From NCBI GenBank assembly GCA_005862285.1, contig SZXW01000014.1, positions 186,001 through 250,000 on the forward strand: 64,000 nucleotides of DNA, read 5' to 3'. This DNA is from Chlorobium sp. (GTDB lineage Bacteria > Bacteroidota > Chlorobiia > Chlorobiales > Chlorobiaceae). The position numbers and the translations under genes were made by a program. This document shows positions 17,402 to 25,839 of the stretch, piece after piece (within the stretch, counting starts at the first letter, position 1; every line of letters starts with the position of its first letter). The notes below the pieces were generated by a model. It ran no database searches. It saw only the letters and a program-made list of their open reading frames with translations, and was not told the origin of the DNA.

Positions 17402-18019
17402 TTACTTGCCGGAAGCCGCTATTTCAAGATCGGAACAGCAGATATCGGACTGAACGCGGCAGAGCATGCTTTCGGTTGCCTGCTGCATGATCTGCGACAT
17501 GATAGCTTCACTCATGTACTTGAGAATGCCTTCCGGCATGAGGTTCAATGGAAAAGTCAACTGGAAGTCGAGCGTTATGCTGGTATCGAAGAAAACGGAT
17601 GTCCGGTTGTCTTTCTGATGGAGCAGGAAAATTTCGGAATTGGCTTTTCCGACAAACGTATGAGGATTGATAATCTCGAATTCCGGCGTATCGGAAACAT
17701 GATCCCACCTGATCCTTTTGACGGAACTGTTGAAATGCTCCTTGTTCTTCAACTTCGGAAGCAGGATGCTGCTCTGGTGATCATCGAGAGAAAATATCTC
17801 TTCGAACTGTTTTACGAAAAATACGGCGGTGATAGGATGATCGCGGGGATCTTTCACTTCGAATACCCACTGGAACACGTCATGATCCACATGATACCTT
17901 ACGTTGGTACAATAAGGATTGCACTTGAGAATTCTTTCGTGATTGGAAAAATAAACGGTTGATTCATGAAGACATGAGTCAAGAACTATATGTGCATTAC
18001 TTTTACCGACAACTTCCAT
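17402..18019 (-). CDS. conserved protein of unknown function (DUF1997-like)
   Basis: 205 residues from the ATG at 18019. The frame continues to a TTG at 18100 preceded by AAAGGA, which would give 232 residues; the true start is unsettled. No signal peptide or transmembrane helix. Alternating beta strands with a C-terminal helix (MLPEGILKYMSEAIMSQIMQQATESML) resemble the DUF1997 proteins of cyanobacteria, plants and green sulfur bacteria, a START/SRPBCC-like fold of unknown role in phototrophs; this assignment is from memory of the pattern only. The last residues hold three cysteines (CRVQSDICC). Its neighbours are chlorosome-type genes. Confidence 0.7.
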   Translation of the reverse strand: MEVVGKSNAHIVLDSCLHESTVYFSNHERILKCNPYCTNVRYHVDHDVFQWVFEVKDPRDHPITAVFFVKQFEEIFSLDDHQSSILLPKLKNKEHFNSSVKRIRWDHVSDTPEFEIINPHTFVGKANSEIFLLHQKDNRTSVFFDTSITLDFQLTFPLNLMPEGILKYMSEAIMSQIMQQATESMLCRVQSDICCSDLEIAASGK

Positions 18020-18257
18020 GATAGTAGCAGAATTATTGAGTGCACTTGGCAAGAGTTTCGGATTCTGTAAACGCGTCTCAGGGATTGAGAGTTCCTGCAA
18101 TCAATCCTTTTGGAAGAAAAACAACAACTCTTCAAGACAATGCCGATCCTTGTCTGCATGAAAGGATGGCCGGCCGCTCTCCGTCAAAGAAAGCGGCAGT
18201 ATGCAGAAAAAACAATACGCAGAAAACAACCCTGTTCGTTTGTCAAAGAATCACAAT

Positions 18258-18308
18258 AAACCCTGAAGACTGACTGCTGTTGCAGAATGCTGTATCTTCA
18301 GGGTTTTT
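18258..18308. terminator. stem-loop terminator between chlorosome-type gene and DUF1997-like gene
   Basis: Inverted repeat ACCCTGAAGA / TCTTCAGGGT separated by about 25 bases, with TTTTT after it on the plus strand and TTTATTG on the minus strand. It lies 11 bases past the stop of the minus-strand gene at 18319. Confidence 0.6.
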
Positions 18309-18318
18309 CAATGATAAC

Positions 18319-18702
18319 TCATTTCTTGATGCCGGTATTGATACCATCAGCAATTTTCTGGATCGAGTGTGCAATCATGGTCAGCACCATGTTGGCAATC
18401 TTGATCTGGGATTTGTTGATTTCAATCAGCGCCTGGCACATCTGATTGAATGCCTCTACAGTATCGATGCCCTTGCCCGATGCCGCCTGCGGAGCGGATG
18501 GTGCCGGTTCAGATGGTGAAAACGGATTTTTCTGGGCGGGTACCGGAACCTTGCTTTCTACCCTTTCCGGAACACGTGCCGGAGACTCGGCTTTTGGTGC
18601 GGGTGGCTGAGGTTTCGGAGCCGGGCTTGCCGGAGTGCTTGCGGCCGGAGTGCTTTTTCTGAATCTGTCAAAAAAACCGCGTTTTTTTTCTTCCTGGGCC
18701 AT
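18319..18702 (-). CDS. probable chlorosome envelope protein (CsmC/CsmD-like)
   Basis: 127 residues in two parts. Residues 1-75 start MAQEEKKRGFFDRFRKS and continue as a Pro/Ala/Ser/Lys-rich low-complexity stretch. Residues 80-127 form an amphipathic region (VEAFNQMCQALIEINKSQ and IANMVLTMIAHSIQKIADG) that could insert in the lipid monolayer of the chlorosome. Size, layout and closeness to the CsmB-like gene fit the CsmC/CsmD group of envelope proteins, but the match is by general resemblance and could be wrong. It is followed by a terminator and preceded on the same strand by the flavodoxin-PCP_red fusion after 145 bases. Confidence 0.5.
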   Translation of the reverse strand: MAQEEKKRGFFDRFRKSTPAASTPASPAPKPQPPAPKAESPARVPERVESKVPVPAQKNPFSPSEPAPSAPQAASGKGIDTVEAFNQMCQALIEINKSQIKIANMVLTMIAHSIQKIADGINTGIKK

Positions 18703-18847
18703 AATGATAACGGTTTAATATTTGAATATTTTTTCTATTCAACTGCTTTCGGGTTAAGATCCTGCCTGTTATTGCCTGTGAATGACATCAGGCAGAACCG
18801 GAACCCGGAAATATCCCTGGATAACTGATGCTTCAGCTCGGAAGCCG

Positions 18848-19480
18848 CTATTTCCCCTGTTCGCTCCGGGCCTGTTCAACAATTTCACGGGTAATGGTCT
18901 TGTAACCATACTCCTCGGCAAAATCCTCCACCAACCCTCTTATGCCGCCCTGCATGAATGGTGGCAGGGTTTCGAGCAATTCCTGAGCGTCCTCGGTCCA
19001 TTGCAATTTGGTTCTCGACCTCATGGCTCTATCGTACTCTTCAAGAACATCGTATACGAAATCGTCGATTGCGTCCTCTGTGGTGAGCATGGCTGGAGAA
19101 AATATTTTCTCGGCAAGTATCCTGTTGCCGACAAGATTGATCTTCAACTGAGGCAGGTAAAGAACTGCCGCCATTGTTCCCGGAGTTCCGCAAATAAGAA
19201 AAAGCGCGATTTTCTTTCTTTTCAGGTTTTTTTTCAGGTTTCCCTGAACCAGGGCACCTAGTAGCTGCGAAGCGACAACGAAATAATAAACTGGCGCACC
19301 GAGCAGGATGATATCGAAATCCCTTACAAAACTGTAATCAGCATTGGCTTTGCATTTTGCTTTCTCAACGTACAAGCCCTCTTCCGCCAGTTTCATGCCG
19401 ATGGAATTGATGGCGGATTCGGTGGAACCGCCTTTGGACATGCTATCATATAAAATAACAGCCTTCAGTGTTTCTGACAT
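18848..19480 (-). CDS. flavodoxin-like protein fused to protochlorophyllide reductase C-terminal domain
   Basis: 210 residues. Residues 1-150 look like a flavodoxin/multimeric flavodoxin fold (KAVILYDSMSKGGSTESA for the FMN phosphate loop, IILLGAPVYYFV and LFLICGTPGT for the flavin edge). Residues 160-206, WTEDAQELLETLPPFMQ then EDFAEEYGYKTITREIVEQA, match the small PCP_red domain at the C-terminus of BchB/ChlB, where it helps shape the substrate site of dark protochlorophyllide reductase. The fusion suggests a flavin redox protein that docks on or acts with tetrapyrrole enzymes. Location between two chlorosome-type genes supports a photosynthetic role. I know of no assigned function for this architecture. 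Confidence 0.75.
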   Translation of the reverse strand: MSETLKAVILYDSMSKGGSTESAINSIGMKLAEEGLYVEKAKCKANADYSFVRDFDIILLGAPVYYFVVASQLLGALVQGNLKKNLKRKKIALFLICGTPGTMAAVLYLPQLKINLVGNRILAEKIFSPAMLTTEDAIDDFVYDVLEEYDRAMRSRTKLQWTEDAQELLETLPPFMQGGIRGLVEDFAEEYGYKTITREIVEQARSEQGK

Positions 19481-19919
19481 ATCTCCAGAAAAGTTAATGC
19501 ATTACTGTGAAATGCGTTCCTGCGGCAACGGCCGGAACAGAAAAACCACCATGTAACAAAGAATAACAATTTTCCCGATAATTGAAGGTAAAGGTACAGA
19601 ATTTATTTGCTTAATGGAACCGGTCAAAGCAAAAGGGAATAAAAACGTATATCATCAGGAAGCAAATATCAGTGTCATGATTACGGGAAAAAAGCCGTGA
19701 AAAAATAGTTTGTCGATACCCTGGAAATAATGATCGCGATATCCCCACAGATTCGCGCCGGAACTGTATCTCCTTATGAATAAATATAACTATCAGGAAG
19801 CGACGGGTCTTTTTCCATTTGTTCTATTATTTAAAATGTTTTAACTTGTTGTAAAAGTGGTATGGGAAATACCGTAACAATTTTATCTCTCTCTTCATTT
19901 AACCTAAACAACAAAAACT
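19481..19919. other. intergenic region upstream of csmB-like gene
   Basis: 439 bases between divergent genes. No credible ORF. A short inverted repeat GGTAT / ATACC lies at about 19859-19873, some 50 bases before the csmB-like start. The region must hold the promoters for both directions, but I cannot place -10/-35 elements with confidence. Confidence 0.4.
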
Positions 19920-20144
19920 ATGTCAAACGGAACAAGCGATGTAGGCAGTGCAGTCAGCAACCTGATTGACACCTTTGGCAAACTTGCACAGCAGCAGGTT
20001 GAAATTCTCAACAATGGTATCAAAACCGTTTCTTCACTGGTCGAACCTCTGACCAAAACCGCAACCGATCTTGCCGGTACTCTTCTGAATACCTGCAATC
20101 AGGTTCTCCAGAGCGTTTCTGCAGCTATTGCTCCTAAAAAATAA
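19920..20144 (+). CDS. csmB: chlorosome envelope protein B-like
   Basis: 74 residues, MSNGTSDVGSAVSNLIDTFG... ending SVSAAIAPKK. The MSNGT start, the amphipathic hydrophobic body with repeated DLAGTLLNT-type segments and the SAAIAPKK end agree with CsmB/CsmF-family envelope proteins of Chlorobium chlorosomes (about 75 residues), which sit in the monolayer membrane enclosing aggregated bacteriochlorophyll c/d/e. No Shine-Dalgarno is visible before the ATG (AACAACAAAAACT), which is notable for an abundant protein. It is a single-gene unit with its own terminator. Confidence 0.8.
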   Translation: MSNGTSDVGSAVSNLIDTFGKLAQQQVEILNNGIKTVSSLVEPLTKTATDLAGTLLNTCNQVLQSVSAAIAPKK

Positions 20145-20164
20145 GCTGTAGCATCTTTTTGAGG

Positions 20165-20202
20165 AAGCACCTTGTACTGTTGTATAGGGTGCTTTTTTTT
20201 TG
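20165..20202 (+). terminator. rho-independent terminator of csmB-like gene
   Basis: Stem AAGCACC / GGGTGCTT with an intervening TTGTACTGTTGTATA, then eight or more T. It begins 20 bases after the stop codon. Confidence 0.85.
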
Positions 20203-20285
20203 CTTTTTAGAGAGGGTTTTCCATGGTTTACAATAAATCTTTCCGTAATACCTCCTTTGACATCACTCTTGCAGCATAGTATCAT

Positions 20286-21290
20286 ATGACCTATCCGGAA
20301 AGCATTGCGGGCCTTTTCAGTCCGGAAAGCCGAAAAAGCCTCGATATCGTCAAAATCCAGGGAGATGCCTCGACCCGCCAGTACTTCAGGGTAATCAACC
20401 CTGAAGGATCTTTTATTGTCTGTTACGATCCAGCTTTTGAAGCTCTGCAGGAAGGGGAATATCCCTATCTTGTGCTTCAGGCACTTCTGAGCGACCACGG
20501 CATTCCGGTGCCCGGAATAATAGCGGCTGATGGCGCAACAGGAATGCTGCTTATTGAAGACTGCGGGGATATACTGCTCCAGAATATATTCGGTTCCTCC
20601 CGGCATGGCGATATTCCCCGGCTGTACCGGGAAATCATCGATATACTTGCAGAAATTCAGAATATCCGGGGAAACAATGACAGAATCCCCTTCAGTCTGA
20701 GCTTCGACCGGGAAAAGCTCATGTTCGAATTCGATTTCTTCATCCGGCACGGACTGCTTGACTATTTTGCACCGATTTTAAGTAAAAATTCCATCTCGCA
20801 ACTGAGAAATGAATTCGAGTCCATTACCGGTATCTTGCTGAAACCTGACAGATTTGTCCTGAACCACCGGGATTTCCATAGCCGGAATATCCTGATCCAT
20901 CAAGACAAACCGGTAATCATCGATTTTCAGGATGCCCGTATGGGCCTTCCCCAGTATGACGCCGTTTCGCTGATACGGGATTCCTATGTGCATCTTGGCC
21001 CGGTGCTCACCGAAGAGCTGAAAAAATTCCATTACGATGCGCTCCGCGGCAACGGCATTATCACGACAGGATTTGACGAATACCTCCATTATTTCGATAT
21101 CATGGCATTCCAGCGGAACATCAAGGCGATAGGAACCTTCTGTTTCCAGACCAGGATCAGAAACAACAACACGTTCGAACGTTCCATTGCCCCCACGCTC
21201 GCTTATCTTCCTGATTATATCTATGCCCGGAGCGAGCTGGCAAAAGCGGGGGCACTGCTGAAACCAATCATTGAAAGGTATACGGAATGA
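20286..21290 (+). CDS. amgK: AmgK-like cell-wall sugar kinase (APH fold)
   Basis: 334 residues of the aminoglycoside phosphotransferase fold. Seen: QGDASTRQYFRV near residues 24-35, MLLIEDCGD, the catalytic loop LNHRDFHSRNIL at about residue 197 and the metal-binding IIDFQDARMG at about 218. This set, especially GDAS.R.YFRV and HRDFHSRN, is characteristic of AmgK, which phosphorylates N-acetylmuramate or N-acetylglucosamine at the anomeric carbon in peptidoglycan recycling. Its stop overlaps the start of a MurU-like nucleotidyltransferase (ATGA), its usual partner. Substrate is inferred from family and neighbour. Confidence 0.82.
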   Translation: MTYPESIAGLFSPESRKSLDIVKIQGDASTRQYFRVINPEGSFIVCYDPAFEALQEGEYPYLVLQALLSDHGIPVPGIIAADGATGMLLIEDCGDILLQNIFGSSRHGDIPRLYREIIDILAEIQNIRGNNDRIPFSLSFDREKLMFEFDFFIRHGLLDYFAPILSKNSISQLRNEFESITGILLKPDRFVLNHRDFHSRNILIHQDKPVIIDFQDARMGLPQYDAVSLIRDSYVHLGPVLTEELKKFHYDALRGNGIITTGFDEYLHYFDIMAFQRNIKAIGTFCFQTRIRNNNTFERSIAPTLAYLPDYIYARSELAKAGALLKPIIERYTE

Positions 21291-22228
21291 AAGCGTTTGT
21301 ACTCGCTGCCGGATTCGGCACCCGCCTGCGCCCCTTGACCGACCATACTCCGAAACCGCTGATCCCGGTTCTGAACGTCCCAACCATCTTTTACACCTTT
21401 TTCCAGCTGAAAGAGGCCGGCATTACCGACATTATCTGCAATACCCATTACCATGCCGATGCGTTGAGGCACTTTGTCGAATCGAGCAGCCTGCAAGGTC
21501 TCGATATAGCGTTTTCCGAAGAAAAGGAGATCCTCGGCACCGGCGGAGGCCTGAAAAAATGCGAACGGCTGATTGGCCAGAGCGATTTTCTGCTGGTCAA
21601 CAGCGATATTATTACCGATATTGATTTCGAGGCCCTCATCTGCTTTCACCGCAATTCCGGCAGGCCGGGAACGCTCGTGCTCCATGAAACGCCGGAAGCG
21701 GCTTCAATCGGATATGTCGGCGTCGAAGACCGCCTTGTGAAGGATTTCAGGGACCTGCGGGGCACCGGCCTTGTTTCATCGCTGATTTATACGGGCACGG
21801 CCGTGCTTGGGCCCGAAATTTTCCGCTATCTGGAAACAGGGTTCTCAAGTATCGTCGACACCGGTTTTACCGGACTTATCGACAATGGGGGGCTCGGCTG
21901 TTTCACGCATGAAGGGATATGGTGCGATATCGGCACTTTTCAGAATTACAGAAAAGCGAACTTCGAAATAACGGCAGGACTCACCGGCCTCGGTGATCGT
22001 ATGGAGCACCTGATCGGCATGAGGCCGCACATGGTTTCTCCGGAGGCCGACATCAGCCCGGACGCCATTGTTCGGAACTCTGTGATCGGCAGGAATTGTC
22101 ATATCGGCCGGGGAGCTTCGGTAAGCGGTTCGATACTGCTTCCCGGCACCACGGTCCGGACGAACGGTATTATCAGTGATTCTGTTGCGGATCCATACGG
22201 CATCATACCGTTTCAACCGGCAAACTGA
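21287..22228 (+). CDS. murU: MurU-like sugar-1-phosphate nucleotidyltransferase
   Basis: 313 residues. N-terminal NTP-transferase domain with LAAGFGTRLRPLTDHTPKPL (nucleotide loop), VNSDI (metal-binding Asp) and GTGGGLKKCE; residues after about 240 form hexapeptide-like repeats (AIVRNSVIGRNCHIG and GASVSGSILLPGTTV), a left-handed beta helix. MurU converts MurNAc-1-phosphate plus UTP to UDP-MurNAc. MurU of Pseudomonas is shorter and lacks the helix, so this protein is an extended relative; a mannose/glucose-1-phosphate nucleotidyltransferase is possible. Coupling to the AmgK-like kinase by a 4-base overlap favours the recycling role. Confidence 0.78.
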   Translation: MKAFVLAAGFGTRLRPLTDHTPKPLIPVLNVPTIFYTFFQLKEAGITDIICNTHYHADALRHFVESSSLQGLDIAFSEEKEILGTGGGLKKCERLIGQSDFLLVNSDIITDIDFEALICFHRNSGRPGTLVLHETPEAASIGYVGVEDRLVKDFRDLRGTGLVSSLIYTGTAVLGPEIFRYLETGFSSIVDTGFTGLIDNGGLGCFTHEGIWCDIGTFQNYRKANFEITAGLTGLGDRMEHLIGMRPHMVSPEADISPDAIVRNSVIGRNCHIGRGASVSGSILLPGTTVRTNGIISDSVADPYGIIPFQPAN

Positions 22229-22244
22229 TTAAAAAAACACAACC

Positions 22245-23411
22245 ATGACAGTATCCGGCCTCGACATTCTGCTCAGAGACACCTCTTCCATTAATAAAAA
22301 GAAGATCGGACTGATCGTCAATCAGACATCGGTCACCCATGATCTGAGGTACTCATGGGAAGTCCTGAAAAAGCAGGGGCTCAGCCTCGGGAAAATCTTT
22401 TCTCCCGAACACGGGCTGTTCGCAACCGAACAGGACCAGATCGCCGTCACCCGCCAGCCGGAACTCGGCTGTGACATCGTCAGCCTGTATGGCAATTCCG
22501 CCGAAACACTCCTGCCTCAGCGCGAACTGCTCGAAGGCCTCGATCTTGTGCTGTTTGACATCCAGGACGTAGGGTCCCGCTACTACACTTACGTTAATAC
22601 CCTTGCGCTTTTCATGGAAGCGGTTTCCGGCATGGATATCGAAATCATGGTGCTCGACAGGCCGAACCCTCTTGGAGGACGTATCGTTGAAGGACCGATG
22701 CTCGATATGGCGTTCAAATCTTTCGTAGGCATTTTCCCGATACCGGTGCGCCATGCATTGACTGCCGGTGAACTTGCATTCCTTTACCGTGATTTCAAAA
22801 AGCTCGACCTGAAGCTCAGTGTCGTGAAAATGGAGGGTTGGCGAAGGTCGATGCTCTACCCGGAAACAGGACTCCCCTGGATTCCTCCCTCACCGAACAT
22901 GCCGACGTTCGATACCGCCGAAGTCTACCCGGGCATGTGCCTCTTCGAGGGACTGAATGTATCGGAAGGAAGGGGATCGACCACACCTTTCCAGCTTTCG
23001 GGAGCCCCCTTCATCCATCCCGGCGAGCTTTCCCGGCAATGCACTTCGTACGGCCTTGAAGGGGTCACCTTCAGGTCGCTCTGGTTCAAACCGACTTTTC
23101 ACAAATTCTCCGGCGAAGTGATCGGAGGAATCTGGCTGCATGTCACCGACCATGAACGGTTCAGGCCTTTCGCTACAGGGGTGGCAATGACCGCCGCGCT
23201 CCGGAAGCTCTATCCCGGGAACCTGCAGTTCCTCAGCGGCGTGTATGAATTCAACGACACCATACCGGCGTTCGACCTGCTTGCCGGAAACGCCGACGTT
23301 CGGACATCGATTATGGAAGGAAAGGATACCGGCTCTATCCTGTCATCATGGCTCGAGGACGAAATTGAATTTTCCTCCTTTAAATCCCGGTATCACCTTT
23401 ATGAAGCATGA
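22245..23411 (+). CDS. DUF1343 protein, NamZ-like exo-beta-N-acetylmuramidase
   Basis: 388 residues. Family motifs are clear: IGLIVNQTSVT, IFSPEHGLFATEQDQI, FDIQDVGSRYYTYVNTLALFME, VLDRPNPLGG and the C-terminal MEGKDTGSILSSWLEDEIEFSSF. NamZ of Bacillus subtilis, the characterised member, releases terminal MurNAc from peptidoglycan fragments. Unlike secreted NamZ, no signal peptide is visible: the protein starts MTVSGLDILLRDTSSINKKK at the only nearby ATG. It would therefore act in the cytoplasm on imported fragments, or be exported another way. It follows the MurU-like gene by 16 bases and precedes a solute symporter. Confidence 0.85.
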   Translation: MTVSGLDILLRDTSSINKKKIGLIVNQTSVTHDLRYSWEVLKKQGLSLGKIFSPEHGLFATEQDQIAVTRQPELGCDIVSLYGNSAETLLPQRELLEGLDLVLFDIQDVGSRYYTYVNTLALFMEAVSGMDIEIMVLDRPNPLGGRIVEGPMLDMAFKSFVGIFPIPVRHALTAGELAFLYRDFKKLDLKLSVVKMEGWRRSMLYPETGLPWIPPSPNMPTFDTAEVYPGMCLFEGLNVSEGRGSTTPFQLSGAPFIHPGELSRQCTSYGLEGVTFRSLWFKPTFHKFSGEVIGGIWLHVTDHERFRPFATGVAMTAALRKLYPGNLQFLSGVYEFNDTIPAFDLLAGNADVRTSIMEGKDTGSILSSWLEDEIEFSSFKSRYHLYEA

Positions 23412-23463
23412 GGCAACTGAAAAAAGGCGAATCAACCTGTAATCCGGTTTAAAACTGACAAAC

Positions 23464-24885
23464 ATGCAGCCGATCGACATAACCATTGTCTTTCTTTTTC
23501 TTCTTGGAAATACCCTTTTCGGCCTCTGGCATGGAAAAAGCAATAAAACCACCGGAGATTATTTCCTTGGAGCTCACAAACTGCCATGGGTTGTCGCCAT
23601 GCTCTCGATTGTCGCATCCGAAACCTCGGTACTTACCTTCGTGAGCGTTCCGGGACTTGCGTACCGTGGTGACTGGACTTTCCTCCAGCTCCCGCTGGGC
23701 TATATCATCGGCAGGATCATCGTCAGCATGATACTGCTTCCGCTCTACTTTGAACACGGGGTAAGTTCCATCTATGAAGTGATCGGCATCCGTTTCGGAA
23801 AAGGGATGCAGAAACTCGCATCGGTTATCTTTCTCGTCACAAGAACCCTCGGCGACGCCATCAGGTTCCTTGCCGCCGGAGTGGTTGTGCAGGTTGTAAC
23901 CAGCTGGTCGCTTCCCATGTCGGTCCTCATCATCGGTTTAGTCACGCTGGTTTACACCCTGTCAGGCGGCATAAAGGCCGTGGTATGGCTGGAAAGTTTC
24001 CAGTTCGGACTCTATCTGCTTGGAGGCATCGCTTCGATAGTTTTCATTCTCGGAAGCCTCGGGACACCCGTTCCCGATATTCTTGCTACCCTTTCCGGAA
24101 GCGGCAAACTGCAGGTTATCAGTCCCGACCTGCATCTGCTCACCAACCCGCTCACCTTTCCCGGTGCTGTGCTTGGAGGCATTTTTCTTTCGCTTTCATC
24201 ACATGGTGTCGATTACATGATGGTGCAGCGCGTGCTCGGGTGCAAAGACCTCGGTTCGGCCAGAAAGGCCATGATCGGAAGCGGATTTTTCGTGCTATTC
24301 CAGTTTTCGGTCTTCCTGCTCGCAGGCTCCCTCATCTACCTCTACATGCACGGGGCCCCGCTTGAAAAAGATCGCGAGTTCGCATTTTTCATCGTCCATC
24401 ACCTTCCTGCCGGACTGAAAGGACTGCTGATAGCCGGTGTACTTTCCGCGGCGATGTCCACGCACAGTTCAGCCATCAACTCCCTCGCATCGTCAACGGT
24501 GAACGACCTGCTCGGCGGAAAGCCGACGCTCGGCATGTCGAGGCTGATCAGTTTCGGCTGGGCGGTTCTGCTTATCATCATCGCCCTGATGTTCGATGAA
24601 AGCAACAAGGCGATCGTGATGGTCGGTCTCGAAATCGCATCCTTTACTTACGGAGGCCTGCTGGGCCTCTTCCTGCTGTCAAAAAGCAAACGCGATCTGC
24701 ACTCTGCAAGCCTCGGTGCAGGCTTGGTAGCCAGTCTCGGCATCGTATTCGTCCTGAAATTTTTCGGGCTTGCCTGGACATGGTACATCCTTATTTCCGT
24801 AACCCTGAACATCATCGTGGTATTCGTTTCGGAAATGCTTTTCAAAGCCCTTGGCAAAGGAAACTTAAGCAAGGATAAATCCTGA
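23464..24885 (+). CDS. sodium/solute symporter (SSS family), possible MurNAc transporter
   Basis: 473 residues with about thirteen hydrophobic segments. Seen: LGAHKLPWVVAMLSIVASE near the N-terminus (SSS TM1-2 pattern), VTLVYTLSGGIKAVVWLE, and AAMSTHSSAINSLASS, the conserved sodium-site helix of the family. SSS proteins carry sugars, amino acids or organic acids with Na+. The gene ends the kinase/nucleotidyltransferase/muramidase operon, 52 bases downstream of DUF1343, and a MurT-type SSS transporter for MurNAc accompanies similar genes in Bacteroidetes. The substrate is therefore probably MurNAc or a related sugar; this is inference from context. Confidence 0.85.
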   Translation: MQPIDITIVFLFLLGNTLFGLWHGKSNKTTGDYFLGAHKLPWVVAMLSIVASETSVLTFVSVPGLAYRGDWTFLQLPLGYIIGRIIVSMILLPLYFEHGVSSIYEVIGIRFGKGMQKLASVIFLVTRTLGDAIRFLAAGVVVQVVTSWSLPMSVLIIGLVTLVYTLSGGIKAVVWLESFQFGLYLLGGIASIVFILGSLGTPVPDILATLSGSGKLQVISPDLHLLTNPLTFPGAVLGGIFLSLSSHGVDYMMVQRVLGCKDLGSARKAMIGSGFFVLFQFSVFLLAGSLIYLYMHGAPLEKDREFAFFIVHHLPAGLKGLLIAGVLSAAMSTHSSAINSLASSTVNDLLGGKPTLGMSRLISFGWAVLLIIIALMFDESNKAIVMVGLEIASFTYGGLLGLFLLSKSKRDLHSASLGAGLVASLGIVFVLKFFGLAWTWYILISVTLNIIVVFVSEMLFKALGKGNLSKDKS

Positions 24886-24898
24886 ATGTTGAAATGAC

Positions 24899-24933
24899 CC
24901 GTCCAGCCGCAGATACCATCTGCCGCCGGACGG
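24899..24933. terminator. hairpin between convergent genes
   Basis: Imperfect stem CCGTCC-GC-GCAG / CTGC-GC-GGACGG with a 7-base loop, located between the convergent symporter and SDR genes. No T tract on either side, so a bidirectional terminator is plausible but not proven. Confidence 0.5.
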
Positions 24934-24949
24934 AGTTCAAAACCGGAAA

Positions 24950-25648
24950 TCAGGAAAGTTTGTCGTAATAAAGCTCCAGGCTCTCCTGCTTTTCTTCCGT
25001 CTCGTTGACGACCTCGAACGTCATGTTCCTTGCCTTCGTTGCCCACAGTGAAACGACAAGCAGTTCGGCAACATCTGAACGGTTGATCCATCCGCTCCAC
25101 ATCCTGTCCCCGGTATCTACATGGAGCCTGTTCTGCAACGGCTCGCCATCCTTCAGTCCCCCCGGCCTGACAATGGTATACGATTTTCCTCCACCTGAAA
25201 AAACAGACCTCAGGTGCTGCTCGGCTTCCCACTTTTTCGTGAGCACGCCCGCAAAAAGGTTGAGGGGATGGTACCACTTCGTAACCGCCATGGAACTGAC
25301 GAGGCCGAAATGTTTCACTCCTGCTTTTGCCGCTTCATCGACCAGCCGCTTCACTCCGTTCAAATCGACCTCCTCGGGAGACGACTCCCCCGAAGGGGAA
25401 TTTGAGCCGAGCGCAGAAATGACCGCATCACAACCCTTTACAGCATTCGCGACATCCTCGCTGCTCTGGATCTTGCCCGTTGCGATCTCGACCGTATCAC
25501 CGAAAATGGCCAGAGCCTTTTCGCGGTCCCTTGAAAATACCCTTGTCTGTATTCCGTAATGAAGAAGGCGTTTAACCACCCATTGGCCGGTCCTTCCCGT
25601 TGCACCGGCAACAAGTACTTTCCCTGTATATTTTGATCCGCTGTTCAT
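24950..25648 (-). CDS. NAD(P)-binding atypical short-chain dehydrogenase (NmrA/SDR5-like)
   Basis: 232 residues. The N-terminus KVLVAGATGRTGQWVVKRLL is a GxxGxxG Rossmann motif of the atypical SDR group; DAVISALGS and FGLVSSMAVTKWYHP follow, and TIVRPGGLKDGEP is the usual post-active-site segment. The classic YxxxK is replaced, as in NmrA-like and SDR5 proteins that may be epimerases, reductases or sensors. It stands alone, convergent with the symporter gene. In phototrophs related proteins act in pigment or quinone metabolism, but nothing local proves that here. Confidence 0.8.
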   Translation of the reverse strand: MNSGSKYTGKVLVAGATGRTGQWVVKRLLHYGIQTRVFSRDREKALAIFGDTVEIATGKIQSSEDVANAVKGCDAVISALGSNSPSGESSPEEVDLNGVKRLVDEAAKAGVKHFGLVSSMAVTKWYHPLNLFAGVLTKKWEAEQHLRSVFSGGGKSYTIVRPGGLKDGEPLQNRLHVDTGDRMWSGWINRSDVAELLVVSLWATKARNMTFEVVNETEEKQESLELYYDKLS

Positions 25649-25839
25649 GATTAGTTGATTCTACAGTTATAAAAACCGATGATTATCTGATATAATCCTA
25701 TAGAATAAACCGCCGGTCGTTCTAATAAAGTTTCTCTCCGACGCCTTAATTTCATTACTTTTCAGTAAACGATGCCGGAATTTTCACTTGCCGTGCAAGG
25801 AGTTACATTTTCTGAATGCAGCTATAAAAGCAATCACTT

